A DNA stretch of 64,000 nt from Flexithrix dorotheae DSM 6795 (GTDB taxonomy: Bacteria; Bacteroidota; Bacteroidia; Cytophagales; Flammeovirgaceae): positions 1-64,000 of the forward strand of contig NZ_KB903487.1 in assembly GCF_000379765.1 (NCBI RefSeq), in the 5' to 3' direction. The notes beneath the pieces are model-generated. The model was not told the origin of the DNA. It ran no database searches and saw nothing but the letters and a program-made list of their open reading frames with translations. Positions 17,356-26,304 of the stretch are shown here, piece by piece (within the stretch, counting starts at the first letter, position 1; each line of letters starts with the position of its first letter). Position numbers and translations under genes: made by a program.

Positions 17356-17859
17356 TCACTTAAATAGTTTTAAGAGAAAATTGAAAAACCAGTTTTTGTT
17401 GGCGGAAATTATTTTATTTAACATACTTTCCGCTTTTGTAGAAAATACATTCAATTCACTCATTATTTTTTCAAATTCCTGAACCTCGTCAGGCTTTCCC
17501 CCTTCAAGTTTTCCAATCTGGCTAAGAGATCTCATCATAGGGTCCAATTCTCTTTTTTTTCTTTGCTCAATAATATGTTTGGACAATTCCCAAATATCCT
17601 TTTCAGCGGTAAAATATTCTTTTCTTTCCCCGGGAATGAATTCTTTAAAGACTATCCCCCAATCAATCAGTGCACGAATGTTCATGTTGGCATTTCCCCT
17701 GGAAATCATCAAATCCTCCATTACTTCCTCTGTAGAAAGCGGTTTGGGGCTAATAAGCAATAAGGCATGGATTTGGGCCATGGTTTTGTTAATTCCCCAG
17801 TTAGAACCCAGGGTGCCCCAGGTCTGAATAAATTTTTCTTTAGCTTGTTGGAATTCCAT
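17356..17859 (-). CDS. GbsR/MarR-type transcriptional regulator
   Basis: 167 residues. The N-terminal half is a winged helix of the GbsR group: EKFIQTWGTLGSNWGINKTMAQIHALL, then the recognition region LSTEEVMEDLMISRGNANMNIRALIDWG and the wing GERKEYFTAE. The C-terminal half is helical and likely dimerises. GbsR proteins are known as osmolyte-responsive repressors, but in Bacteroidota these homologues are mostly unstudied and no target gene is obvious here. The DUF1573 gene lies 85 nt upstream on the same strand. Confidence 0.85.
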   Translation of the reverse strand: MEFQQAKEKFIQTWGTLGSNWGINKTMAQIHALLLISPKPLSTEEVMEDLMISRGNANMNIRALIDWGIVFKEFIPGERKEYFTAEKDIWELSKHIIEQRKKRELDPMMRSLSQIGKLEGGKPDEVQEFEKIMSELNVFSTKAESMLNKIISANKNWFFNFLLKLFK

Positions 17860-17944
17860 TTTTAAGAGGTTAGTAAGTTTTGAATTTTCAGGAAACTATG
17901 AAATAAAAAGTTGTTCGATAAAAAATTTCATGAATTCCCTAGAT

Positions 17945-18355
17945 TTAGTTTTGCTTGGCAGGAAGCACATTTGTGGTAATTTTTACCCTGGTCTGTGGAG
18001 TTTCGGCATTAGAGTAAATAGTGATGATTTTGTTTTGAATTCCAGATTTTCCCCTGCTATCAAACTTAACCAAAATTTCACTTTCCTTTCCTGGTAAAAT
18101 AGGTTCTCTGGACCAGTTGGGGGCAGTGCACCCACAAGTAGTGGCCACATTTGTCAACAGCAAAGGAGCCGAGCCTGTATTTTTTAAAATGAAGGTATGC
18201 TGAACTACATCCCCCTGGTAAATATCTCCAAAGTCAAATGATTCCTCCTCAAAATGAATTTTTGCAACACCTTTGTTTTCAGGTGTTTGAGAAAAGGTTA
18301 TAGATGAAATGAGGATGAAAAAACTAAAAGAAAATATAATTTTTAATGCGTTCAT
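17945..18355 (-). CDS. DUF1573 secreted protein
   Basis: 136 residues with a signal peptide (ending ITFSQ, about residue 23) and one DUF1573 Ig-like domain: FDFGDIYQGDVVQHTFILKN, the Cys motif TTCGCTAP, and the GKSGIQNKIITIYSN strand region. Typically a periplasmic or surface protein in Bacteroidota, of unknown role. It lies between the helicase and GbsR-type genes on the same strand. Confidence 0.88.
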   Translation of the reverse strand: MNALKIIFSFSFFILISSITFSQTPENKGVAKIHFEEESFDFGDIYQGDVVQHTFILKNTGSAPLLLTNVATTCGCTAPNWSREPILPGKESEILVKFDSRGKSGIQNKIITIYSNAETPQTRVKITTNVLPAKQN

Positions 18356-18445
18356 TTTTATTTGATTTAGAGTTTATCCAAAGGAAAAATTAATTAAAGA
18401 TGGGCGGATTACAAAAGTAAAGTTCCTGATTTGTTTATTAGTGTA

Positions 18446-19858
18446 TCAGATGAAAAAATTGTTGGGGAAATTTACAAAGAATAATTCAGAAGTACTTCTG
18501 GTGATCGCTGTATAAATCCATCGCATAAACTCTACATCCATTTGACCTTCCTTATAATAGCCAAGGTCCACAAATACGGCATCCCATTGCCCGCCCTGGG
18601 ATTTATGACAGGTAAGTGCATAAGAAAATTTTACCTGCAGTGCATTGACATACGGATCATTCCGAACCGCTTTCATGATTTCCTTTTCATCACCTAGCTC
18701 GGCATAGGATTCTAAAACTTTTTCATAAACCTGATTACTTTCTTCAAAAGTCAGGTTTGGGGAAAACGAATGCAGGGTATCTAGATAAATTTTAGCATCA
18801 AAATAAGGTTCATTGGGGTAATCCAGAAGTCGAAGCGTTAAATCAGCAAATCTTGCCCCATGGATTTCCTCAAAATTTTTCACCTTCATCACTTCCACAA
18901 ATTCACCATTGGCCAGAAACCCGGCAATGGAGTCCAGAGGTAACCAAAAATAATTGTTTCTAACAATCATTAAATAATCACCTGCCGAGATTTCTTCTTC
19001 CCGAAAGAGGATTTGATTTCGGATAAATTTATTATAAAAGGTAGCTGATTTGTTTGAGCGACAGATTATACAGGTGTTTTCAACACCAAATTTATCATAA
19101 GCATATCTTAAGCCGTCCTCCATTTTCTGGCTGGTCATCCTGAAAGTATCCGGAAAAGCTTTAGTCTGGAGATTTAAATGGAGAGCATTAGATGCAATAA
19201 GTTCCCTTATTCCGGTAGCATTTTCCAAAATACCGGATTTTTCTTTTTGCCTGACGACTTCGGTTAAGGTAAATTCATTTACACAAAGTGAAAAATCATT
19301 AATTAATACCTCAAAGTTTAAGGCTGCACTAATATTTTGTTTCACTGGAGGGAGCTGAGCTGTGTCTCCCACAAGAAGGAGTTTGTTCCCCGCACCCGGG
19401 TCTTCAAAAATAAATGAAACCAATTCATCCAGCAGACCGCCTTTTTTATAATTTTCTGAGGAATTATCAATCATCGAAGCTTCATCGACAATAAATATCG
19501 TATTTCTGGAATAATTTTTTTGTCTTTTGAAAAACAGCCTTCCGGTATTTGGGTCTTCTGTTTGTTTGAATAAAATTTTATGGATAGTAAATGCTTTCCT
19601 TTTGGAATAGGAAGACATGATTTTGGCGGCCCTTCCAGTAGGTGCCATCAGAATAGATTTGATCTGGAAATTCTTTAAGGCTTTTACCAGAGCACTAACC
19701 ATAGTGGTTTTCCCAGTTCCGGCATATCCTTTCAGCAGAAATGTACTTTTCTGATCTTTTTGATTGATAAAAATATCCAGTTGGTGAAATAGGGTTTTTT
19801 GCCCCGGTGTTGGAGCAAACGGGAAATTCCTTTCCAGTGATTCTTCCGCCTCAATCAT
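18446..19858 (-). CDS. RecD-like superfamily 1 DNA helicase (AAA_30/UvrD_C_2)
   Basis: 470 residues. Walker A GYAGTGKTT (44-52), motif Ia MAPTGRAAKIM, Walker B IFIVDEASMID, motif III LLVGDTAQLPPV, and C-terminal motifs SYALTCHKSQGGQWD and YTAITRSTSELFFV. This is the short RecD/Dda-like type without the RecD2 N-terminal domain, expected to be a 5'-3' helicase in repair or recombination. It starts 3 nt after the kynureninase stop, so the two are cotranscribed. No RecB or RecC gene is nearby. Confidence 0.9.
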   Translation of the reverse strand: MIEAEESLERNFPFAPTPGQKTLFHQLDIFINQKDQKSTFLLKGYAGTGKTTMVSALVKALKNFQIKSILMAPTGRAAKIMSSYSKRKAFTIHKILFKQTEDPNTGRLFFKRQKNYSRNTIFIVDEASMIDNSSENYKKGGLLDELVSFIFEDPGAGNKLLLVGDTAQLPPVKQNISAALNFEVLINDFSLCVNEFTLTEVVRQKEKSGILENATGIRELIASNALHLNLQTKAFPDTFRMTSQKMEDGLRYAYDKFGVENTCIICRSNKSATFYNKFIRNQILFREEEISAGDYLMIVRNNYFWLPLDSIAGFLANGEFVEVMKVKNFEEIHGARFADLTLRLLDYPNEPYFDAKIYLDTLHSFSPNLTFEESNQVYEKVLESYAELGDEKEIMKAVRNDPYVNALQVKFSYALTCHKSQGGQWDAVFVDLGYYKEGQMDVEFMRWIYTAITRSTSELFFVNFPNNFFI

Positions 19859-19861
19859 TCA

Positions 19862-21151
19862 TTAGATTATTTTACTTACAACATTATAAAACTGGAAAAC
19901 ATCTGAATAAGAATTATACAAGGGTACTGGAGCCACACGAATAACATCTGGTTCTCTCCAATCACAAACAATTCCTGAATTGGTCAATTCTTCAAATACT
20001 TTTTTCCCATTTTCCAAAAATACTAATGATAATTGACATCCTCTTTCCTGAGGTGATTTTGGAGTGAGAATTTGTATTGCCTCTTTTCCTTTTTCAATAT
20101 TAATTTCATTAACCAGAAACTCTAAATATCCGGTTAATTGCCTGCTTTTTTGAAATAGGTTATCAATTCCAGCCCTGTTAAATATTTCAAGAGAAGCTAA
20201 ATAAGGGGCAATTGAAAATATTTGGGAGTTACTTTGAATCCATCCCTCTGCTCCTTTCATGGGTTTGAATTTTTTGTCCATCAGGAACCTTTCTTTCTGA
20301 TCATGCCCCCACCATCCTGCAAATCTTGGTAATTCAAAATTTGTGGCATGTTTTTCATGAATAAAGACTCCTGAAGTACTGCCTGGTCCGGAATTTAAAT
20401 ATTTATAAGAACACCAAACAGCGAAATCAGTACCCCATTTGTGCAGCTTTAAAGGAATATTTCCCGCTGCATGGGCGAGATCAAATCCTACATAAGCTCC
20501 AGCCTCATGCCCTGCTATTGTAATAGCCTCCATATCGTAGGCCTGGCCTGTGTAATAATTGATGCCACCCATTAATACAAGTGCAAGTTCATCCCCACAT
20601 TCCTTAATGGAATTTAAAATATCACTGGTTCTTAATAAATTTTCTCCTTTTCTTGGGAAAAGCTCAATAATAGCGTTGTCAGGCTTGATTCCTTTGCCTA
20701 AATGCTGCGCTTGAAATTCAACCTGGCTGGCAACTGCATATTGATCTGATGGAAAAGCTCCTCCTTCCATTATAATTTTGAATCTTTTTTGAGTTGGCCG
20801 ATAAAAGGAAACCAACAGGAGGTTGAGATTAACCGTAAGGGAGTTTAAAATAGCAATTTCAATGGGAACAGCTCCTAGTAATTTGCATGAAACGTCAAGC
20901 GATTTTCGATGATAATCGATCCATGGATCAGGTTGTTCAAAGTGGCCATCAACTGCAAGGTTTTTCCATTTTTCGAGTTCTGTTCCGATAAAATCTTTTG
21001 TGATTTTGGGTTGTAAGCCAAGAGAGTTACCGCAAAAATAAATGACTGGATTTCCATTTTTAATAGGAAAGTAAAACTCAGATTTGAAACTTTTCAGAGG
21101 GTCAGAAGCATCTAGTTCTTTTGCAAATTGCAGATTTTTTTGAAAGTTCAT
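19862..21151 (-). CDS. kynU: Kynureninase
   Basis: About 429 residues from the ATG at 21151; the upstream in-frame start is only TTG. It is a PLP-dependent fold-type I enzyme that cleaves kynurenine or 3-hydroxykynurenine to (hydroxy)anthranilate and alanine. Diagnostic stretches are FAKELDASDPLKSF, YFCGNSLGLQPK, the phosphate region EGGAFPSDQYA, VGFDLAHAAGN, and the PLP lysine in WCSYKYLNSGPG. No other tryptophan-catabolic gene (kmo, haaO, TDO) is adjacent. Confidence 0.93.
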   Translation of the reverse strand: MNFQKNLQFAKELDASDPLKSFKSEFYFPIKNGNPVIYFCGNSLGLQPKITKDFIGTELEKWKNLAVDGHFEQPDPWIDYHRKSLDVSCKLLGAVPIEIAILNSLTVNLNLLLVSFYRPTQKRFKIIMEGGAFPSDQYAVASQVEFQAQHLGKGIKPDNAIIELFPRKGENLLRTSDILNSIKECGDELALVLMGGINYYTGQAYDMEAITIAGHEAGAYVGFDLAHAAGNIPLKLHKWGTDFAVWCSYKYLNSGPGSTSGVFIHEKHATNFELPRFAGWWGHDQKERFLMDKKFKPMKGAEGWIQSNSQIFSIAPYLASLEIFNRAGIDNLFQKSRQLTGYLEFLVNEINIEKGKEAIQILTPKSPQERGCQLSLVFLENGKKVFEELTNSGIVCDWREPDVIRVAPVPLYNSYSDVFQFYNVVSKII

Positions 21152-21289
21152 GTGATTATTGATTAAGGATTGTGCATCCAAATTTACCCTATTTTCCTTT
21201 TTAATTGATATACTGGGGCGTATTTTGAAGGTAGATTTTTAATGTAAAAAAAAATAATAAAAAAAAAGTTGTAATTTTTTTGAGAAAAA

Positions 21290-21320
21290 TTTGAACTTAT
21301 TAAAAATCCATATAGCTTTG
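21290..21320 (+). promoter_or_regulatory. Promoter of the tRNA-Tyr/Gly/Thr-tuf unit
   Basis: -33 TTTG (21290-21293), 19-nt spacer, -7 TAGCTTTG (21313-21320) followed by CAC: the Bacteroidota consensus TTTG-N19-TAnnTTTG. It is preceded by a long A/T-rich tract that may act as an UP-like element. Confidence 0.85.
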
Positions 21321-21388
21321 CACACCAAATTCAGGAAAAGGAAAGAAAAAACAAGTTAAAATATACTTGTTTTTCATCTGAAAATTGA

Positions 21389-21471
21389 GGGGGGATACCA
21401 AAGCGGCCAACTGGGACGGACTGTAAATCCGTTGACTTACGTCTTCGCAGGTTCGAATCCTGCTCCCCCCA
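21389..21471 (+). tRNA. tRNA-Tyr (anticodon GTA)
   Basis: 83 nt with a long variable arm. Acceptor GGGGGGA pairs with TCCCCCC; anticodon loop CTGTAAA gives GTA; T arm GCAGGTTCGAATCCTGC. No encoded CCA. Confidence 0.95.
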
Positions 21472-21532
21472 CAAGTTAAACTTTGGAATTTTTTTTTAAA
21501 GTTACAATTAGTAACTTTGAGCTATTAAAAAA

Positions 21533-21605
21533 GCGGGAGTAGCTCAGTTGGTAGAGCGACAGCCTTCCAAGCTGTAGGTCGCGGGTTCGAGCCTCGTCTC
21601 CCGCT
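21533..21605 (+). tRNA. tRNA-Gly (anticodon TCC)
   Basis: Acceptor GCGGGAG/CTCCCGC; D arm AGCTCAGTTGGTAGAGC; anticodon loop CTTCCAA gives TCC. No encoded CCA. Confidence 0.95.
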
Positions 21606-21621
21606 CTCTTTTTTTGGCATT

Positions 21622-21693
21622 GCCGATGTAGCTCAGGGGTAGAGCGCTTCCTTGGTAAGGAAGAGGTCACGGGTTCAATTCCCGTCATTGGCT
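21622..21693 (+). tRNA. tRNA-Thr (anticodon GGT)
   Basis: Acceptor GCCGATG pairs with CATTGGC (one G-T); anticodon loop TTGGTAA gives GGT; T arm CACGGGTTCAATTCCCGT. It lies 55 nt before tuf. Confidence 0.95.
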
Positions 21694-21748
21694 CAAAATT
21701 AGAATCGAATAATTAAAAGAAGTTTATTAATAATTAATATTTGGAAAA

Positions 21749-22936
21749 ATGGCTAAAGAAACGTTTGACCGTTCCAAACCACACTTAAATATTGGTACAA
21801 TTGGACACGTTGACCACGGAAAAACAACATTAACTGCTGCAATTACAAGAGTGCTAGCGGGTGACGGATTAGCAGAGTTGAGAGATTTTGAATCAATTGA
21901 CAACGCTCCTGAAGAAAAAGAAAGGGGTATCACAATTAATACGTCTCACGTAGAATATCAAACTGCCAAAAGGCACTATGCTCACGTAGATTGTCCAGGT
22001 CACGCTGACTATGTGAAAAACATGGTAACTGGTGCGGCTCAAATGGATGGTGCTATTTTAGTAGTTGCTGCTACTGATGGTCCAATGCCTCAAACAAGAG
22101 AGCACATCCTTCTTGCAAGACAGGTAGGTGTTCCTGCTTTGGTTGTTTTTATGAATAAAGTGGATATGGTAGATGATCCTGAATTGTTGGAGCTTGTGGA
22201 GATGGAAGTAAGGGAATTGTTATCATTCTACGAATTTGATGGAGATAATATTCCTGTTATTCAGGGTTCTGCTCTAGGAGCATTGAACGGTGAAGAAAAA
22301 TGGGTTGCTACAGTACAAGAGTTAATGAATGCTGTAGATGAGAATATCCCATTGCCAGAAAGATTGACTGACAAAGATTTCTTAATGCCTGTTGAGGATG
22401 TATTCTCAATTACTGGTAGAGGTACTGTGGCTACTGGTAGAATTGAAAGAGGAATAACTAACACTGGAGATACTGTTGATATTATCGGTATTGGAGCAGA
22501 AAAAATGACCTCTACAATTACTGGTGTTGAGATGTTTAGAAAAATTCTAGATAGAGGTGAAGCTGGTGATAACGTAGGTCTTTTATTAAGAGGTATTGAC
22601 AAGGAGCAGATCAAAAGAGGAATGGTAATTTGTAAGCCAGGATCTGTGAAGCCTCACACTAAGTTTAAGGCAGAAGTTTACGTGCTTTCAAAAGATGAAG
22701 GAGGAAGACATACTCCATTCTTTAAAGGATATAACCCTCAGTTCTATTTCAGAACAACTGACGTGACTGGTGAAATTTCTCTTCCTGATGGAGTTGAAAT
22801 GGTAATGCCAGGTGATAATGTTACTATTACTGTTGAGTTGCAAAAAGAAATTGCTATGGAGCAAAACTTAAGATTTGCGATTAGAGAAGGTGGTAGAACA
22901 GTAGGTGCTGGTCAGGTAACTGAAATTTTAGAATAA
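21749..22936 (+). CDS. tuf: Translation elongation factor Tu
   Basis: 395 residues, full length. G1 GHVDHGKT (19-26), switch I region [14 protein letters not shown]3 DCPGH, G4 NKVD, G5 region GSALGAL; beta-barrel domains II and III to the end. It delivers aminoacyl-tRNA to the ribosome. It sits behind three tRNA genes with one promoter upstream of them and a terminator directly after, so it is a tRNA-tuf unit distinct from the following tRNA-Trp-secE unit. Confidence 0.99.
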   Translation: MAKETFDRSKPHLNIGTIGHVDHGKTTLTAAITRVLAGDGLAELRDFESIDNAPEEKERGITINTSHVEYQTAKRHYAHVDCPGHADYVKNMVTGAAQMDGAILVVAATDGPMPQTREHILLARQVGVPALVVFMNKVDMVDDPELLELVEMEVRELLSFYEFDGDNIPVIQGSALGALNGEEKWVATVQELMNAVDENIPLPERLTDKDFLMPVEDVFSITGRGTVATGRIERGITNTGDTVDIIGIGAEKMTSTITGVEMFRKILDRGEAGDNVGLLLRGIDKEQIKRGMVICKPGSVKPHTKFKAEVYVLSKDEGGRHTPFFKGYNPQFYFRTTDVTGEISLPDGVEMVMPGDNVTITVELQKEIAMEQNLRFAIREGGRTVGAGQVTEILE

Positions 22937-22955
22937 AATTTTGGGTACAAATATT

Positions 22956-22994
22956 AAAGCCCTGTTAATCATTTAGTTAACAGGGCTTTTTTTT
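22956..22994 (+). terminator. Intrinsic terminator after tuf
   Basis: A perfect 13-bp stem AAAGCCCTGTTAA / TTAACAGGGCTTT with an 8-nt loop, followed by a T8 run that includes the end of the stem. It separates tuf from the next promoter. Confidence 0.92.
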
Positions 22995-23036
22995 CTAAAA
23001 AATCTTGGAAATATTTGCAATTTAACTTTCAAACTC

Positions 23037-23068
23037 TTTGAAAGTTAATAGTTAAATATGTACCTTTG
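23037..23068 (+). promoter_or_regulatory. Promoter of tRNA-Trp-secE-nusG-rplKAJL
   Basis: -33 TTTG (23037-23040), 20-nt spacer, -7 TACCTTTG (23061-23068) then CAC. Same design as the tuf promoter; tRNA-Trp begins 32 nt further on. An imperfect palindrome TTAACTTTCAAACTCTTTGAAAG lies over the -33 box. Confidence 0.85.
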
Positions 23069-23100
23069 CACTCCGATTTTAAAGGTAACTTAGTATATAC

Positions 23101-23173
23101 ACGGGTGTAGCTCAGCTGGTAGAGCAGTGGTCTCCAAAACCAAAGGTCGTGAGTTCGAATCTTACCACCCGTG
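23101..23173 (+). tRNA. tRNA-Trp (anticodon CCA)
   Basis: Acceptor ACGGGTG/CACCCGT, D arm AGCTCAGCTGGTAGAGC, anticodon loop CTCCAAA gives CCA. Located 31 nt before secE, the usual bacterial arrangement. Confidence 0.95.
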
Positions 23174-23204
23174 CTTTTCTAAAAGTTATAGTAATCATAA
23201 GAAA

Positions 23205-23399
23205 ATGATTGGAAGCTTAAAAAAATTTTTAAAGGAATCATACATTGAGATGACTCAGCATGTAACCTGGGCAAAGTACAGTGAGTTGCAAAGCAGTTCT
23301 GTACTTGTTTTGGTAGCATCCCTAATATTTGCATTATTAATAGGGGTAATCGATGCAGGGTTTAAATCTGTGTTAGAAATGTTTTACGGTTCTTTTTAA
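23205..23399 (+). CDS. secE: Preprotein translocase subunit SecE
   Basis: 64 residues, the short single-helix form of SecE. The amphipathic start IGSLKKFLKESYIEMTQHVTWAKYSE ends in the conserved W-P/S..E region and is followed by one TM helix (SSVLVLVASLIFALLIGVID). ATG at 23205 chosen; longer readings enter the tRNA. It stabilises SecY in the translocon. nusG follows 19 nt downstream. Confidence 0.95.
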   Translation: MIGSLKKFLKESYIEMTQHVTWAKYSELQSSSVLVLVASLIFALLIGVIDAGFKSVLEMFYGSF

Positions 23400-23418
23400 C
23401 CTCTTTTTTATTTATAAA

Positions 23419-23991
23419 ATGAGTGATTTAAAATGGTATGTTGTTAGGGCTGTAAGTGGTCAGGAAAAAAAGGTAAAGGCTTATCTTGAAAAAGAAGTAG
23501 TGAGCAGTAATCTGCAAGACTATATCACAGAAATCCTGACCCCGAGTGAAAAGGTATACCAAATCAGGAAGATGAAAGATGGGAAAAGCAAGAAAATTGC
23601 TGTTGAGAAGAATTTCTTTCCTGGTTATGTAATCATTCATGCTAATTTAAGTAATGGGGAGGTATTACATACTGTAAAAAGTATTCCCGGAGTAATAGGG
23701 TTTTTACAAGTAGATGGAAAAGATCCATCAGCGCTTCCAAGACCTATGAGAGAATCTGAGATTAACAGAATTCTTGGTAAGGTAGACGAGGTTGACGATA
23801 CGGAAGTAAAACACGAAACCACATTTGTAGTAGGAGAAACGGTAAAAGTTATGGATGGTCCATTTAATGGATTTACTGGTACCGTTGAGGAAGTTTTTGA
23901 AGAGAAGAAAAAACTAAATGTGATGGTGAAAATATTTGGCAGGAATGCTCCTGTTGAACTTAATTACATGCAAGTAGAAAAAGAGGAATAA
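23419..23991 (+). CDS. nusG: Transcription termination/antitermination factor NusG
   Basis: 190 residues. The NGN domain starts [20 protein letters not shown] and includes [10 protein letters not shown] and IPGVIGFLQ; a C-terminal KOW motif follows ([21 protein letters not shown]). It binds RNA polymerase and couples to the ribosome or Rho. In the classical position between secE and rplK (7 nt gap). Confidence 0.97.
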   Translation: MSDLKWYVVRAVSGQEKKVKAYLEKEVVSSNLQDYITEILTPSEKVYQIRKMKDGKSKKIAVEKNFFPGYVIIHANLSNGEVLHTVKSIPGVIGFLQVDGKDPSALPRPMRESEINRILGKVDEVDDTEVKHETTFVVGETVKVMDGPFNGFTGTVEEVFEEKKKLNVMVKIFGRNAPVELNYMQVEKEE

Positions 23992-23998
23992 TAAAACG

Positions 23999-24445
23999 AT
24001 GGCAAAAGAAGTTTCTGGCTTTTTAAAGCTACAGATTAAAGGTGGACAAGCAAACCCATCACCTCCGGTAGGTCCGGCATTGGGTAGTAAAGGCTTAAAT
24101 ATCATGGATTTTTGCAAGCAGTTTAATGCAAGAACCCAGGAAAAGCAAGGCGTATTATTGCCGGTGTTAATTACAATTTATTCAGACAAATCATTTGATT
24201 TTGTAATTAAAACACCTCCTGCTCCAGTATTATTAATGGAAGCAGCAAAATTAAAGAAAGGTTCTGCAGAGCCAAACAGGAATAAAGTAGGTTCTGTTTC
24301 ATGGGATCAGGTAAAAGAAATAGCTGAAACCAAAATGCCAGATTTAAATGCATTTACGATTGAATCTGCTATGAAAATGGTTGCAGGAACTGCAAGAAGT
24401 ATGGGGTTAACCGTTTCTGGTGATGCTCCCTGGGCTTCAAACTAA
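23999..24445 (+). CDS. rplK: Ribosomal protein uL11
   Basis: 148 residues. N-terminal domain [24 protein letters not shown] and C-terminal rRNA-binding domain with KAGSAEPN-like [16 protein letters not shown] and [11 protein letters not shown]. It forms the GTPase-associated centre with 23S rRNA. Followed by a structured 86-nt gap before rplA. Confidence 0.98.
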   Translation: MAKEVSGFLKLQIKGGQANPSPPVGPALGSKGLNIMDFCKQFNARTQEKQGVLLPVLITIYSDKSFDFVIKTPPAPVLLMEAAKLKKGSAEPNRNKVGSVSWDQVKEIAETKMPDLNAFTIESAMKMVAGTARSMGLTVSGDAPWASN

Positions 24446-24463
24446 TTAATTTAATCTTTAATC

Positions 24464-24520
24464 AAATGTGGTAGGAGAATACAGTTCTGCCGATTGTAAA
24501 AGACTCCGCTTCCCACATTT
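24464..24520 (+). promoter_or_regulatory. Structured RNA in the rplK-rplA gap, candidate L1 control site
   Basis: A nested hairpin: outer stem AAATGTGG/CCACATTT (24464-24471 / 24513-24520), inner stem GGAG/CTCC (24474-24477 / 24504-24507), and an apical ACAGTT-CTGCC-GATTGT stem with two G-U pairs. It ends 11 nt before the rplA start. Its position and asymmetric internal loop fit an autoregulatory r-protein binding site. Protein L1 is inferred as the ligand only from position. Confidence 0.55.
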
Positions 24521-24531
24521 AAATTTAGAAA

Positions 24532-25230
24532 ATGGCAAAATTAACAAAAAAGCAGAAGGCTGCATTTGAGAAATATGACAACACTAAAGCATATTCTCTA
24601 GGCGAAGCCAGTAGTATTGTAAAAGAAATCTCTTACACAAAATTTGATGCTTCTGTTGACCTTGATATTAGATTAGGGGTTGATCCAAGAAAAGCTGATC
24701 AAATGGTAAGGGGTGTTGCTACCCTTCCTCATGGTACAGGAAAGGAAATTAAAGTTTTAGTATTATGTACTCCTGATAAGGAAGAAGAGGCTAAAGCTGC
24801 AGGTGCCGATTATGTAGGTCTTGATGAATATATCAAAAAGATTGAAGGAGGCTGGACTGATGTAGACGTGATTATTACCATGCCAACAGTAATGGCTAAA
24901 GTAGGCCGGCTTGGTAGAGTTTTAGGACCGAGAGGTTTGATGCCTAACCCAAAGGCAGGAACAGTTACTCTTGAAGTAGGAAAGGCTGTGCAAGAGGTGA
25001 AAGCTGGTAAAATTGATTTTAAAGTAGATAAATTTGGAATCATTCATGCCGGTATCGGTAAAGTTTCTTTTAAGCCAGAACAAATAAAGGAAAACGCTGA
25101 AGAGTTAATAAGCATTATTTCAAAGCTAAAACCTTCATCGTCAAAAGGAACCTACTTCAAAAGTGTTACACTTTCTAGCACTATGAGTCCAGGAATTAAA
25201 ATTGAAAAATCATCATTAGCCGGAATATAA
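24532..25230 (+). CDS. rplA: Ribosomal protein uL1
   Basis: 232 residues. Motifs [20 protein letters not shown], the hinge region [31 protein letters not shown], and [17 protein letters not shown]. It binds the 23S L1 stalk and in many bacteria represses its own mRNA. It ends 2 nt before rplJ, suggesting coupling. Confidence 0.98.
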   Translation: MAKLTKKQKAAFEKYDNTKAYSLGEASSIVKEISYTKFDASVDLDIRLGVDPRKADQMVRGVATLPHGTGKEIKVLVLCTPDKEEEAKAAGADYVGLDEYIKKIEGGWTDVDVIITMPTVMAKVGRLGRVLGPRGLMPNPKAGTVTLEVGKAVQEVKAGKIDFKVDKFGIIHAGIGKVSFKPEQIKENAEELISIISKLKPSSSKGTYFKSVTLSSTMSPGIKIEKSSLAGI

Positions 25231-25232
25231 TC

Positions 25233-25769
25233 ATGACTAAAGAAGAAAAAATTCAGTTAGTTGGTGAGTTAGGTGAAAAGTTATCTAACACCGACTACTT
25301 TTATATAACAGATGCTTCGGGAATGACTGTTGCTGAGATCAACTCATTCAGAAGACTGTGTTTTGAAAAAGGGTTAGAATACAAAGTAGTTAAAAATACT
25401 TTGATCAATAAAGCGCTGGAATCTTTATCTACTGATTACACTGAGTTTTCAGAAAATGTATTGAAGGGATTTTCAGGAATTATTTTTTCTCCAGAGGCGG
25501 GAAATGCACCTGCTAAATTACTAAAGGAATTTAGAAAGAAAAGTGGAGGAAATAAGCCTTTGTTAAAAGGTGCTTCTATTGATTCTGATACTTTCATTGG
25601 CGAAAATCAACTTGACTTGTTGAGTAGCCTTAAATCGAAGCAGGAACTTGTTGGGGAAATCATTGGATTACTTCAGTCGCCTGCTAAAAATGTTGTTTCT
25701 GCTCTTCAAAGTGGAGGACAAACGCTTAGTGGTTTGTTGAAAGCCTTAGAAGAAAGAGAGCAAAATTAA
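25233..25769 (+). CDS. rplJ: Ribosomal protein uL10
   Basis: 178 residues. The L10 N-terminal domain is visible (LGEKLSNTDYFYITDASGMTVAEINSFRR, YKVVKNTLINKALE), and the C-terminal helix that anchors L7/L12 dimers is at the end (VVSALQSGGQTLSGLLKALEE). It follows rplA by 2 nt, so there is no separate L10 leader here; structured RNA appears instead before rplL. Confidence 0.97.
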   Translation: MTKEEKIQLVGELGEKLSNTDYFYITDASGMTVAEINSFRRLCFEKGLEYKVVKNTLINKALESLSTDYTEFSENVLKGFSGIIFSPEAGNAPAKLLKEFRKKSGGNKPLLKGASIDSDTFIGENQLDLLSSLKSKQELVGEIIGLLQSPAKNVVSALQSGGQTLSGLLKALEEREQN

Positions 25770-25784
25770 TATAAGAAATGTTAC

Positions 25785-25854
25785 GCGTTTGCATTTGTCT
25801 GTATGACAAATAATAATATGCTTCCACATATATAATTATTTTATTTTTAAACGC
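25785..25854 (+). promoter_or_regulatory. Structured rplJ-rplL spacer
   Basis: The 102-nt gap holds a perfect hairpin ATTTGTC-TGTAT-GACAAAT (25793-25811) enclosed by distant complementary GCGTTT (25785-25790) and AAACGC (25849-25854). The gap ends 17 nt before the rplL ATG. It may tune the high rplL expression or serve as an RNA-processing site; no T-run follows the hairpin. Confidence 0.5.
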
Positions 25855-25871
25855 ACTAAATAAATTTTAAA

Positions 25872-26252
25872 ATGGCGGATTTAAAAGAATTTGCAGATCA
25901 GCTTGTTAACCTTACTGTTAAAGAAGTAAATGAGTTAGCAGGAATATTAAAAGACGAGTACGGAATTGAGCCAGCTGCTGCTGCTGCTCCAGTAATGGTT
26001 GCTGCAGGTGGTGGTGAAGGTGGTGAAGCTGCTGCTGAGAAGACTGAGTTTGATGTTATCCTAAAATCAGCTGGAAGCGCTAAGCTTGCAATTGTTAAGT
26101 TGGTGAAAGGTTTAACTGGATTAGGTCTTAAAGAAGCTAAAGCTTTAGTTGATGAGGCTCCATCTCCAATTAAAGAAGCTGTTTCTAAAGAAGAAGCTGA
26201 AAACTTGAAAAAAGAGCTTGAAGAAGCTGGTGCTGAAGTTGAGTTGAAGTAA
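25872..26252 (+). CDS. rplL: Ribosomal protein bL12 (L7/L12)
   Basis: 126 residues. N-terminal dimerisation domain ([28 protein letters not shown]), an Ala/Gly-rich hinge, and the C-terminal domain [22 protein letters not shown]...[13 protein letters not shown] that recruits translation factors. It is the last gene of the unit; a terminator lies about 20 nt past the stop. Confidence 0.98.
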   Translation: MADLKEFADQLVNLTVKEVNELAGILKDEYGIEPAAAAAPVMVAAGGGEGGEAAAEKTEFDVILKSAGSAKLAIVKLVKGLTGLGLKEAKALVDEAPSPIKEAVSKEEAENLKKELEEAGAEVELK

Positions 26253-26272
26253 TCTCAAGTTTAAAAAATTTG

Positions 26273-26304
26273 AAAAGGGCTGCCCAAAAGGCAGCCCTTT
26301 TTTT
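26273..26304 (+). terminator. Strong terminator after rplL
   Basis: AAAAGGGCTGCC-CAAAA-GGCAGCCCTTTT followed by TTTT. A GC-rich 12-bp stem. It ends the ribosomal unit where rpoB would normally follow. Confidence 0.93.

Noticed and set aside
21476-21688. Minus-strand frame across the tRNA genes
   Set aside because: Its sequence (MTGIEPVTSSLPRKRS) is the common false ORF produced by antisense translation of tRNA genes.
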